Shown piece after piece: positions 50,271 through 58,312 of a stretch of DNA of 64,000 nucleotides; within the stretch, counting starts at the first letter, position 1, and every line of letters starts with the position of its first letter. The position numbers and the translations under genes are program-made. Source of the DNA: Georgenia yuyongxinii (GTDB taxonomy: Bacteria; Actinomycetota; Actinomycetes; Actinomycetales; Actinomycetaceae); assembly GCF_006352065.1 (NCBI RefSeq), contig NZ_CP040915.1, forward strand, positions 3,844,001-3,908,000, written 5' to 3'. The notes below the pieces were generated by a model, which was not told where the DNA came from, searched no databases, and saw only the letters and a program-made list of their open reading frames with translations.

Positions 50271-50621
50271 ATGACTCAGCGGACCGTGCTGCCCCTCGCG
50301 GAGGAGTGCTGCGCGCCGATCGCGCGCGAACCACTAGGAGCGCGCTCCGCCGTCGAGCTCGCCGGCATCCTCAAGGCCATCGCCGAGCCGACCCGGCTGC
50401 GTCTGCTCTCCCTCATCTCGGCACAGCCCGAAGGGTCGATGTGCGTGTGCGATCTGACCGAGCCGGTGGGCCTGACCCAACCGACGGTCTCCCACCACCT
50501 CAAGGTGCTCGTCGACGCGGGCATCCTCACCCGCGAGAAGCGCGGCGTGAACGCCTACTACGCGCTCGTGCCCGAGGCCCTCGACAGCCTCGCCGCCGTC
50601 CTGGCCACCTCGACGCCCTGA
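50271..50621 (+). CDS. arsR: ArsR/SmtB family arsenic-responsive repressor
   Basis: Winged-helix repressor of 116 residues that leaves DNA on binding As(III)/Sb(III). The helix-turn-helix is GLTQPTVSHHLKVLVDAGIL and the wing TREKRGVNAYYALV. Potential thiolate ligands are Cys13-Cys14 near the N-terminus and Cys58/Cys60 in MCVCDL. This resembles the C. glutamicum ArsR1 arrangement (CC pair plus one Cys in another region) rather than the E. coli pattern alone. It lies divergent to arsM. Confidence 0.93.
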   Translation: MTQRTVLPLAEECCAPIAREPLGARSAVELAGILKAIAEPTRLRLLSLISAQPEGSMCVCDLTEPVGLTQPTVSHHLKVLVDAGILTREKRGVNAYYALVPEALDSLAAVLATSTP

Positions 50622-50714
50622 CGCCCTGACGCCTGACGCCCACCACGTCGGCACACGGGACCTTCGTGCCTGCCGCCACCGCGCCCTGCCTCCTAGCGTG
50701 GTAGCTGGGACCCG

Positions 50715-51173
50715 ATGGCCGAGGAGCTCGCCATGACGCTCAGCGAAGTTCACCCCCGCCCGGCGGTCGCCAGCCGGCGAATCGGGTACGTCCTCGCGGC
50801 GATGATCGACGCGGCGTTGTTGTACGTGGTCAACGCGTGGCCCGGCTGGGACGCGGTGCCGTTCCTGACACCCGACACGGCGGCGGTGCTCGCCCCGGTC
50901 AACGCCTCCCTGCTCGTGGGGCTCGTCGCGAACGCGGTGTACCTGGCCCGTGACACCCGCCCCCTCCGGGCATTGGGCGACCTGGCGACCACGTCCGTCG
51001 GTCTCGCCGCACTCGTGCGCCTCTGGCAGGTCTTCCCGTTCGATTTCGGCGCCGCCGCATCCTCCTGGGACCTTGTCGCCCGCGTCCTGCTGGTGCTCGG
51101 GATCGCCGGCAGCGTGGTCGCGATCGTCGTCGCGCTGGTCACCCTGGTCCGGCCCCCCGCCCGCCGGCGCTGA
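50715..51173 (+). CDS. Small four-helix membrane protein, unknown
   Basis: A 152-residue protein with four predicted membrane helices: IGYVLAAMIDAALLYVVNAW, VNASLLVGLVANAVYLARD, LGDLATTSVGLAALVRLWQV and VARVLLVLGIAGSVVAIVVA. No family recognised beyond generic actinobacterial membrane proteins. ATG 50715 or ATG 50733. Its last 35 bp overlap the end of the convergent K+ channel gene. Confidence 0.7.
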   Translation: MAEELAMTLSEVHPRPAVASRRIGYVLAAMIDAALLYVVNAWPGWDAVPFLTPDTAAVLAPVNASLLVGLVANAVYLARDTRPLRALGDLATTSVGLAALVRLWQVFPFDFGAAASSWDLVARVLLVLGIAGSVVAIVVALVTLVRPPARRR

Positions 51174-52980
51174 CGCCGTCGACCACGCGCGCGGAGCGCC
51201 GCGCCGCGAGGGTGCGCCACAGCCAGCCCGAGGGCACCTCGTGCCCGTGCAGCACGTACTCACGGGTGGCCTCGTCCAGCAGCACGTTGTCCAGGTCCTG
51301 CCGGGCCCCGGGCTGCCCGCCGAGCAGGATCTCGTCGCCTTCCGTCAGGATGAGGTCGTCGCCGGGCGCGACGCGCTCGGCTCCGTCCCGGACGAGGACC
51401 AGCGCCACCGCGGCGATCGACAGCTCGCGGTCGTGCGAGTCGCGTAGCAGGTCGCCCAGGCGCGCCTGCCCGGTGCGCAGCCACGGCAGGAGCGTGGGCG
51501 TGTCGGCGGCCGTGAGCGCCAGCTGCCACGTGACGACCTCGCCGGTCCCGCACCGCTGCACCAGTCGGTCGACCATCTCCTTCGACCACGCCTCGTCGCG
51601 GTCGGCGATCTCCCGGAGCAGGTGCAGCAGCACCGGGCTGCCCAGATAGGCGAGCACCTGGTGGGCCACCACCGCGGGCGGCACCACCACGAGGTCCGGG
51701 TCCAGTGCCTGGTAGAGCGGCTCGTTGGCGGGGGCGTTCTGCCGGGCGACCAGGAAGAGCTTCGGGTTCGCGCGCCGGCCGGCTGCGACCAGCGCGAGGT
51801 TGGCGACGTCATCGTCGGTCGCCGCGATGAGGCCGACGGCGCCGGCGACGTCGGCGAGCGCCATGACCGCGTCCTCCGGCTCGTCGGTGCGGATGACGCT
51901 CGGGTCGGTGCTCGTCGTCGTGCCCCGGTCGACGACCGTCACCTCCAGCCCGGCGCGACGCAGGTCGGTCGTCAGCTCCTGCCCGAACCGGCCGTACCCG
52001 CAGACCACCCACCGCCCGGCCCGCACCGGCACACCACGGGGCGGCATCGGCTCCCCCGGTATGCCGGTCAGCCACTGGATCAGCTGGTAGCCGGCCGGCG
52101 CCTGCAGGGCGAGGCGCAGCCGGTCGCCGAAGAGGTCGAAGGGGTTGATGACGGCGGCGCGGCTGAAGGACTCCATCTGCTCGGCGACGTGCCGGGAGAG
52201 CGTGCGCGCCACGATGGGCAGGTCCGGTCGCAGCAGGCCCGCTGCGACGGTGACGGCCAGGTTGGTGGAGTCGTCCTCGGTCAGCGCGAGGACGCCCGCG
52301 CAGTGCCGGTGCTCGAGCCCTGCGGCGATGAGGTGGCCCGGGTTGGCGGGGTCTCCCACCAGGCCCGGCACGTCGGCGTGGTAGGCCCGGGTGTCCAGCT
52401 CGGCGATCCGCGTCTCGGACGGGTCCACCGCCACGAACAGCCGGCGCCGCGCGTCGAGCGCGTCGCCCAGGCGCCGGCCCGTCTCCCCCTGTCCCGCGAT
52501 GAGCCAGAACGGCTGGCGCAGGCGTGCCACCTTGCGGGCGAAACGCTGCAGCGCGACCGCGCGCCGGAACTCGCGGTCCTGCACCAGCGCCAGCAGCGTC
52601 CCGATCGCGTACGCCCAGCCCACCACGGTGAGGAAGATCGCGAGGGTGAGCCAGAGCCGCTGGGCCTCGGTGTAGGGGTACGGGATCTCGCCGAAGCCGA
52701 TGGTCGTCGCGGTGTAGGCCATCACGTAGAACGCGTGCAGCATGCCCATCTGGCGTGGCTGTCCGTCCGGGCCCTGGCCGGGGATGAGCATCAGGCCCAG
52801 CACGCTGACGGCGAAGATGAGGACCAGGACGATCAGCGGCGGGCGCATCTTGCGCAGCACGAGGAAGACGGCGGCGGTGGCCTGCTCGCGCGGTGCGCCG
52901 CGCAGGGCCAGCACCTCCTCGGGCGGCGTGGGTGCCGGCCCGAACAGGCGGGCCCAGAAGGTCAGGAGCGGGTTGCCCAC
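51139..52980 (-). CDS. Ion channel (K+ type) with two TrkA-N (RCK) domains
   Basis: A 613-residue two-helix channel subunit. TM1 (PPLIVLVLIFAVSVLGLMLI) and TM2 (LWLTLAIFLTVVGWAYAIGT) flank a pore helix and filter TTIGFGE (92-98), close to the K+ filter TxGYG. Two RCK/TrkA-N Rossmann domains follow: QPFWLIAGQGETGRRLGDAL (~155) and RWVVCGYGRFGQELTTDL (~318). A TrkA-C-like segment (~540-580) ends in GDDLILTEGDEILLGG. Nucleotide or ligand binding to the RCK rings should gate it. It lies 15 nt downstream of the DUF6394-like gene. Confidence 0.88.
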   Translation of the reverse strand: MGNPLLTFWARLFGPAPTPPEEVLALRGAPREQATAAVFLVLRKMRPPLIVLVLIFAVSVLGLMLIPGQGPDGQPRQMGMLHAFYVMAYTATTIGFGEIPYPYTEAQRLWLTLAIFLTVVGWAYAIGTLLALVQDREFRRAVALQRFARKVARLRQPFWLIAGQGETGRRLGDALDARRRLFVAVDPSETRIAELDTRAYHADVPGLVGDPANPGHLIAAGLEHRHCAGVLALTEDDSTNLAVTVAAGLLRPDLPIVARTLSRHVAEQMESFSRAAVINPFDLFGDRLRLALQAPAGYQLIQWLTGIPGEPMPPRGVPVRAGRWVVCGYGRFGQELTTDLRRAGLEVTVVDRGTTTSTDPSVIRTDEPEDAVMALADVAGAVGLIAATDDDVANLALVAAGRRANPKLFLVARQNAPANEPLYQALDPDLVVVPPAVVAHQVLAYLGSPVLLHLLREIADRDEAWSKEMVDRLVQRCGTGEVVTWQLALTAADTPTLLPWLRTGQARLGDLLRDSHDRELSIAAVALVLVRDGAERVAPGDDLILTEGDEILLGGQPGARQDLDNVLLDEATREYVLHGHEVPSGWLWRTLAARRSARVVDGVSAGGRGAGPG

Positions 52981-52995
52981 GGTTGCCCAGGGTCT

Positions 52996-53382
52996 CTACC
53001 GGCGGTGGAAGGAGACGGTCTCGACGAGGAGCAGCGTGACCGAGATGAGGTTGGCCAGCAGCGCCCCGCCGGACAGGGACACCACGGAGGCGGTGGCTTC
53101 CGGGCTCGGCAGGCCGACCGTCGTCGCCTCGGCGTAGGACCACACCGTGGCGGCCGCGATGAGCTGCAGGTCCGCCACCAGGCTGGTGGCCAGGTGCACG
53201 GCGCCGATCTGCGTCCGATCGCCGAACTTGAGCACGGTGGCGATGAGGTTGACGACGACTGCTGCGAACAGCTCGATCGGGTTGTGCACCGCCGGGTCGG
53301 CGATGTCGCCGAGGAAGAAGCCGAAGTTCAAGGTGGCGGCGAGCACCACGAAGAAGCCGAAGATCACCTTCTCGAGGTTCAT
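52996..53382 (-). CDS. DUF6394-like membrane protein, probable channel partner
   Basis: A 128-residue protein with three or four helices: MNLEKVIFGFFVVLAATLNF, NPIELFAAVVVNLIATVLKF, VHLATSLVADLQLIAAATVW and ANLISVTLLLVETVSF. I recall the FGFFxVLAxTLNFGFF and LKFGDRTxIGAVxLATSLVADLQL patterns as DUF6394, a family found next to TrkA-type channel genes; the name is moderately secure. It is the first gene of the pair, with the channel 15 nt downstream, so it probably modulates or anchors the channel (inference). Confidence 0.72.
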   Translation of the reverse strand: MNLEKVIFGFFVVLAATLNFGFFLGDIADPAVHNPIELFAAVVVNLIATVLKFGDRTQIGAVHLATSLVADLQLIAAATVWSYAEATTVGLPSPEATASVVSLSGGALLANLISVTLLLVETVSFHRR

Positions 53383-53529
53383 CGTGGCCCCCGGCGTCGT
53401 CGCCTCCGGAACATCCGCATCGTACGGGCGCGGCCCCGGCCGCGCCTGCGGGACCGGGAAACCGCGGAACCACGAGGCCGCGTGACCACGTGACCGCGAG
53501 ACAACCGGGCCGGCGGCGCCCAGCGGCGG

Positions 53530-54261
53530 TCAGACCCAGCCCGCGAGCGCCCGCACCGGCCCGAGCGCCCACCACGTCGCCGCCGCCAGGACGACGGCGA
53601 AGCTCAGCACCCACATCTGCCGCGGGAGCCAGGTGAGCTGGCCGAGCACCGCGGGGTCGGAACCGGGCGACGGCCGGGACAGCACCGCCCCGAGGTGCCG
53701 CCACGCACCGACGACGAGGAAGACGCCCATGCCCAGCACGACGGCGGCCTGCAGCGTCGCCGGGCCCCACCACCACAGCGCCGCCGTCACGGCCGTCAAC
53801 GCCACCATCACCGCGGCCGTGTACCAGGAGCGCACCCTCACCAGGGCGCCGAGCAGCAGGGCCGCGGTCACGCCGAGCACCGGCGGCGCCCAGCCCGCCG
53901 CCGCGGCCTGGACGGACAGGGCGCCGACCACCGCGGGGGCCGGGTAGCCGGCCCACGTGGACAGCACTCGCCCCGCGCCTCGGGCCGGGCCGACCGTCAC
54001 GGCGTGGCCCGACATGTCGCCGCGCAGCACGAGGCCGGTGAAGCGGCGCCCGCACAGCACCCCGACGACGGCGTGCCCCAGCTCGTGCACGACGGTCACC
54101 AGCACCCGCGCCTGGCGCCACACCGGCGGCACGAGCACCACCGCCGCCACGGCGGCGAGGACCAGGAGCACAACGGCGCCGACGTCACCGACGGCGTCGG
54201 GCTGCATCCGGGCCCACGCCTGGCCCCACCACCGGCCCACGGCAGCACCCACATCGTCCAC
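53530..54261 (-). CDS. M50-like integral membrane metallopeptidase
   Basis: A 243-residue polytopic protein with the zinc motif HELGH (VTVVHELGHAVVGVLCGRRF, about residue 59) in a membrane helix and about six hydrophobic segments. The second M50 element, an Asp in the C-terminal LDG-type motif, is not clear; the region reads LSTWAGYPAPAVVGALSV, as in the actinobacterial 'M50 family' group with a GYPxP motif. No PDZ domain. GTG 54261. Substrates unknown; it could be a regulatory intramembrane protease. Confidence 0.82.
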   Translation of the reverse strand: MDDVGAAVGRWWGQAWARMQPDAVGDVGAVVLLVLAAVAAVVLVPPVWRQARVLVTVVHELGHAVVGVLCGRRFTGLVLRGDMSGHAVTVGPARGAGRVLSTWAGYPAPAVVGALSVQAAAAGWAPPVLGVTAALLLGALVRVRSWYTAAVMVALTAVTAALWWWGPATLQAAVVLGMGVFLVVGAWRHLGAVLSRPSPGSDPAVLGQLTWLPRQMWVLSFAVVLAAATWWALGPVRALAGWV

Positions 54262-54369
54262 CCGGTCATCCTCTCGCGGCCCGCGGGTGGGCCGAGAAGG
54301 CCTTTCCGCCCACCTGCACCGTCACCCTCTCGAGAGGCGGACCGGGGCGGCGCCCCATAGGAATAGACG

Positions 54370-55329
54370 GTGACCACCTACGGATTCCACGCCTCGCACG
54401 AGCAGATCGCGCCCAGTCGGCTGCTCGCCGACGTCCAGGCCGCCGAGCAGGCCGGCTTCGCCATGGCCATGTGCTCGGACCACTTCGCCCCGTGGAGCGT
54501 CCGGCAGGGCCACTCCGGGTTCACGTGGTCGTGGCTCGGTGCGGCGCTGGCCACGACGTCGCTGCGGCTGGGCTGCGTCAACGCCCCCGGGCAGCGCTAC
54601 CACCCCGCCATCGTGGCGCAGGCCGCGGCCACGCTCGGCGAGATGTTCCCCGGCCGGTTCTGGGTGGCCCTGGGGTCCGGGCAGGCCATGAACGAGCACA
54701 TCACCGGAGACCGCTGGCCTACCAAGGACACCCGGCTACGCCGGCTGGAGGAGTGCGTGCACGTCATCCGCCGCCTGCACGCCGGCGAGGAGGTCACCCA
54801 CGACGGGCTCGTGACGGTGGACCGCGCCCAGCTGTACGACCGGCCGACCGAGCCGATCCCCCTGATCGCCGCCGCCATCTCCCCGGCCACCGCCGCCCGC
54901 GGGGCCCGCTGGGCCGACGGGCTCATCACCATCAACCAGCCGCTCGACACCCTTCGTGCGGTGGTCGCGGCCTACCGGGACCACGGCGGACGCGGCCCCC
55001 TGGCCCTCCAGGTGCACCTGTCCTGGGCACCCACACACGACGAGGCGCTGGCCGTCGCACGGGACCAGTGGCGCAGCAACATCTTCGCCGAGCCGCTCAG
55101 CCTGGACCTGCCCACCCCGGAGCACTTCGACATCGCCAGCAGCGACGTCACCGACGCCTCGGTCACCGCCGCCGTCAACGTCTCGGCGGACCCGGAACGC
55201 CACGTGGCATGGCTGACGGAGTACGCGGCGCTCGGCTTCGACGAGATCTACCTGCACCACGTGGGCCAGGACCAGCGGGCCTGGCTCGAGACCGCAGCCA
55301 CCGCCGTCCTCCCGGCCCTGGCCGGCTGA
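54370..55329 (+). CDS. LLM-class flavin oxidoreductase, TIGR03885 type
   Basis: Luciferase-like monooxygenase fold of 319 residues, of the TIGR03885 group (FMN-type rather than F420). Hallmarks are MTTYGFHASHEQIAPSRLL at the start, CSDHFAPWSVRQGHSGFTW, AALATTSLRLGCVNAPGQRY and FWVALGSGQAMNEHITGDRW. Start GTG 54370, possibly leaderless after TAGGAAT. It sits 24 nt upstream of the GH13 gene, a conserved neighbourhood as far as I recall, so the two may function together. Confidence 0.88.
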   Translation: MTTYGFHASHEQIAPSRLLADVQAAEQAGFAMAMCSDHFAPWSVRQGHSGFTWSWLGAALATTSLRLGCVNAPGQRYHPAIVAQAAATLGEMFPGRFWVALGSGQAMNEHITGDRWPTKDTRLRRLEECVHVIRRLHAGEEVTHDGLVTVDRAQLYDRPTEPIPLIAAAISPATAARGARWADGLITINQPLDTLRAVVAAYRDHGGRGPLALQVHLSWAPTHDEALAVARDQWRSNIFAEPLSLDLPTPEHFDIASSDVTDASVTAAVNVSADPERHVAWLTEYAALGFDEIYLHHVGQDQRAWLETAATAVLPALAG

Positions 55330-55353
55330 CGCCACCGAGCACGAGGAGCACCC

Positions 55354-57024
55354 ATGCGCATGACCGAGACCTCCGACCTGTGGTGGAAGAACGCCGTCAT
55401 CTACTGCCTGGACATCGAGACGTTCTTCGACGCCGACGGCGACGGCACCGGTGACATCGCCGGCCTCGCCGAGCGCATCGACTACCTCGCCGAGCTGGGC
55501 GTGACCTGCCTGTGGCTCATGCCCTTCTACCCCACGCCCGACCGCGACGACGGCTACGACGTCACCGACTACTACGGCGTCGACCGCCGCCTGGGCAACC
55601 ACGGCGACGTGGTCGAGCTCATCCGCACCGCCAACGACCGCGGCATGCGGGTGATCGCGGACCTGTTGATCAACCACACCTCCGACCAGCACCCGTGGTT
55701 CAAATCCGCCCGCGCCAGCAAGGACAGCCCGTACAGGGACTTCTACGTGTGGCGCTCGGACACCCCGCCGGACACCTCCGACCAGGTGGTCTTCCCCGAC
55801 AAGGAGGACTCCATCTGGGAGCTGGACGAGAAGACCGGTGAGTGGTACCTCCACCACTTCTACTCCCACCAGCCCGACCTCAACATCGCAAACCCCCGGG
55901 TCCGCGACGAGATCATGAAGACCATCGGGTTCTGGCTCGAGCTGGGCGTGAGCGGCTTCCGGGTCGACGCCGTGCCGTTCTTCCTCTCCGACGTGGGCCT
56001 CCAGCCCGAGGACAAGGAGGTCGGCGACCCCCACACCTACCTCAAGCAGATGCGCGCCTTCCTCGGCCGGCGTCGTGGCGACGCGATCCTGCTCGGCGAG
56101 GTGAACCTGCCCCACGACGAGCAGCAGCTCTACTTCGGGCAGAACGGCGGCGACGAGCTCAACATGCTCTTCGACTTCATCACCATGCAGAACCTCTACC
56201 TCGCCCTCGCCCGCGCGGACGCCCGCCCGCTCGTCGACGCGCTGGTACGACGCCCGCCGATCCCGCCGGACTGCCAGTGGGCGACCTTCCTGCGCAACCA
56301 CGACGAGCTCACCCTCGACAAGCTCTCCGAGGAGGAGCGCGGCGAGGTCTTCGCCGCCTTCGGGCCCGACCCTGAGATGCAGGTGTTCGGCCGCGGCCTC
56401 AAGCGCCGGGTGCCGCCCATGCTCGACGGCGACCCCCGCCGGGTCCGCATGGCCTACTCGCTGCTGTTCTCCCTGCCCGGCACCCCGACGCTGTACTACG
56501 GCGAGGAGATCGGCATGGGCGAGGACCTGCGCGCCGAGGGCCGGATGGCTGTGCGCACGCCCATGCAGTGGTCGGACGACACCAATGCCGGCTTCTCCAC
56601 CGCCCCGGCGCGCCGGCTGGTCGGCCGTGTCGTCGAGGGCGGCTACGGGCCCGAGCACGTCAATGCGGCCGCCCAGGTGCGCGACCCGGACTCGCTGTGG
56701 AACTTCATCCGCAACGTCATTCAGACCTACCGCTCCTGCCCGGAGCTGGGGTGGGGGTCGCTGACCGTCCTGGACCAGCCCCACCACCACGTGCTCGCCC
56801 ACCAGCTCACCTGGCACACCTCCTCGATCGTGGCGGTGCACAACCTCTCCTCCGAGCCGGTCACCGTGCCGCTCAGGCCGGCCGTGCCCGGCGCCACCGC
56901 CGTGATGGACCTGCTGCAGCACGGTCACTGCGACGTGGAGGACGGCGCCGTCGAGCTGGCGCTGGAGGGGTACGGCTACCGGTGGCTGCGGGTGATGCAC
57001 GACGGCGAGCGTCGCCTGCCCTGA
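55354..57024 (+). CDS. GH13 alpha-amylase family protein, trehalose-synthase-like
   Basis: A 556-residue glycoside hydrolase family 13 enzyme. The N-terminal WWKNAVIYCLDIETFFDADG and LPxP-like WLMPFYPTPDRDDGYDVTDY match trehalose-synthase-type members. The catalytic triad is intact: nucleophile Asp205 (GFRVDAVPF), acid/base Glu249 (LLGEVNLP) and Asp317 (LRNHDELTL). GTPTLYYGEEIGMGEDL and RTPMQWSDDTNAGFSTA complete the family pattern. The C-terminal beta-domain is short and no maltokinase domain is fused. Isomerisation of maltose to trehalose is one option; a related glucosyltransferase is another. Confidence 0.9.
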   Translation: MRMTETSDLWWKNAVIYCLDIETFFDADGDGTGDIAGLAERIDYLAELGVTCLWLMPFYPTPDRDDGYDVTDYYGVDRRLGNHGDVVELIRTANDRGMRVIADLLINHTSDQHPWFKSARASKDSPYRDFYVWRSDTPPDTSDQVVFPDKEDSIWELDEKTGEWYLHHFYSHQPDLNIANPRVRDEIMKTIGFWLELGVSGFRVDAVPFFLSDVGLQPEDKEVGDPHTYLKQMRAFLGRRRGDAILLGEVNLPHDEQQLYFGQNGGDELNMLFDFITMQNLYLALARADARPLVDALVRRPPIPPDCQWATFLRNHDELTLDKLSEEERGEVFAAFGPDPEMQVFGRGLKRRVPPMLDGDPRRVRMAYSLLFSLPGTPTLYYGEEIGMGEDLRAEGRMAVRTPMQWSDDTNAGFSTAPARRLVGRVVEGGYGPEHVNAAAQVRDPDSLWNFIRNVIQTYRSCPELGWGSLTVLDQPHHHVLAHQLTWHTSSIVAVHNLSSEPVTVPLRPAVPGATAVMDLLQHGHCDVEDGAVELALEGYGYRWLRVMHDGERRLP

Positions 57025-57333
57025 GACCTTTCCGGCGTGCCCTGACTCCTTGCGTGCCGCGAAATTGTCGCGGCTCGCCTCCAGAAATCCGTTCGCGGCG
57101 CGGCAGAAATGCCGGTCGGGCACCGTCCGAAGAATTCCGGCGAGGAAATTCGGTTGAGCCGCCGTCCACCTCAGGGGTATCCCTGAGGTGGACTCCCTTA
57201 CGCCTGAGGTCGTAGGGGCTGCCCGCAGGTTCATTCTTGTGGCGGATGTGCCGAACGGAAGCCGGCGACCATTCTTGGGTAACACGGGCCGCTCAGCGAC
57301 ATTGCCGCACGGCCACCAAGAGGAAGGTCGACC
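57025..57333. other. Intergenic region, 309 bp, between GH13 and YqeB genes
   Basis: No gene found. The left part is A+T-richer (GAAATTGTCG, GAAATCCG, AATTCCGG). It contains the perfect dyad at 57164-57193 and then CGCCTGAGGT at 57199-57208, a further partial copy of the same half-site. The YqeB RBS AGGAAGG lies just before 57334. Confidence 0.45.
57164..57193. promoter_or_regulatory. Perfect 13-bp inverted repeat, candidate operator or hairpin
   Basis: GTCCACCTCAGGG and CCCTGAGGTGGAC flank GTAT. The dyad is about 140 bp upstream of the YqeB-type gene. The CAGGG-N4-CCCTG core resembles response-regulator-type operators, and a CCTGAGGT half-site recurs 15 bp later. It could equally be a terminator of the GH13 unit, though no T-run follows. 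Confidence 0.6.
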
Positions 57334-58185
57334 ATGCTGCCCAGCACCACGGTGCGCCCGCCACGCGGGGTGCGCCTCGCACTCCGGGTGGGCTACCCGC
57401 TCGCTGGCGTGCTGCTCGCCCTCGGGCTCACGCTGATCCTGGAGTGGGTGGCCCACTCGACCACCTTCGACGGCGTCCTCGGCCGCGGCGGCTACGTGGG
57501 CGAGCCCGTCGCGCTCGCCATCGGGGCGGTCCTGGGTCTGGTGCTCGGCCTGGTGTGGGCGCTCTCGGTCCTCGGCGAGGCCCTGCGCGCCCACGTGAGC
57601 TCTCGCTCGGTCACGCTCGTGTGGGACGACGCGCGGGTGAGCGTGCCACGTTCGCTGGTCGAGGCCGTGGTGCTCGACGCCGACCTGGTGCTCGTCGGTG
57701 CCGGCACGGTCGAGCTCGCCCGGGTGCGCTGCGACCTGGACCGAGCCGAGCTGTACGCGGCGCTGGCCGCGCACGGCTATCCCGAACCGCTCCAGGACGA
57801 CCCGAACGGGACCCAGTTCGTGCCCTGGCGCCGGACCGACACGGAGCTGCCCCGCCAGGAGCGCCGCCTGCTCGCCGCCCGCGGCGCGGCGCTGGCCGAG
57901 GGGGGCCATGGCGACGCCGAGCTGCTGCGCCGTCAGCTGGCCGCCCGCGGCGTCATGGTGCGCGACATGCACCGCCCGGGCCGGCGCAGCCGCGTCCAGG
58001 AGTGGCGAGCGGTGGCGCCCATGGTGGCTGCCCCTGGCGTGACCCCGGCCGTCGTGCCCTCGGGTGCACGGCGCGCCGGCCGCCCGGCGTCCGCCACGGA
58101 CGGGCTTGACGCGGACAGCGCTCACGCGGCCGCCGTCCCCGCTCCGCGTACGCTCACCACCGCGCACGCGGCCGCCGCCGCCTGA
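57334..58185 (+). CDS. YqeB family membrane protein
   Basis: A 283-residue protein of the actinobacterial YqeB family. Two N-terminal helices (VGYPLAGVLLALGLTLILEW, VALAIGAVLGLVLGLVWALS) precede a cytoplasmic domain with VTLVWDDARVSVPRSLVEAV, VRCDLDRAELYAALAAHGYP, FVPWRRTDTELPRQERRLLA and ELLRRQLAARGVMVRDMHRP, all typical. The last ~65 residues are an extra Ala/Arg/Pro-rich tail. ATG 57334 follows AGGAAGG. Function unknown. Confidence 0.82.
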   Translation: MLPSTTVRPPRGVRLALRVGYPLAGVLLALGLTLILEWVAHSTTFDGVLGRGGYVGEPVALAIGAVLGLVLGLVWALSVLGEALRAHVSSRSVTLVWDDARVSVPRSLVEAVVLDADLVLVGAGTVELARVRCDLDRAELYAALAAHGYPEPLQDDPNGTQFVPWRRTDTELPRQERRLLAARGAALAEGGHGDAELLRRQLAARGVMVRDMHRPGRRSRVQEWRAVAPMVAAPGVTPAVVPSGARRAGRPASATDGLDADSAHAAAVPAPRTLTTAHAAAAA

Positions 58186-58186
58186 G

Positions 58187-58203
58187 CCGGCGCCACGCGC
58201 CGG
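58187..58203 (+). terminator. Weak stem-loop after the YqeB gene
   Basis: CCGGCG and CGCCGG pair around CCACG, immediately after the stop codon. Six-bp stem, followed by an A+T-rich stretch but no T-run. Confidence 0.4.
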
Positions 58204-58231
58204 ATCTAGCCACATATCGGCAAACATCCGG

Positions 58232-58237
58232 TAAAAT
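58232..58237 (+). promoter_or_regulatory. Candidate -10 box TAAAAT upstream of the ATP-grasp/alpha-E gene
   Basis: TAAAAT stands out in an unusually A+T-rich 40 bp (58205-58245), 75 bp upstream of the GTG start. No clear -35 at 17 bp. Confidence 0.4.
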
Positions 58238-58312
58238 CTTCCACGAGCGCGTCTCCTGGCGGTTTGCCAGACGTTGGGCGAGCGCGCGCCGCCTACGCCG
58301 GGAGCTGTTGCC

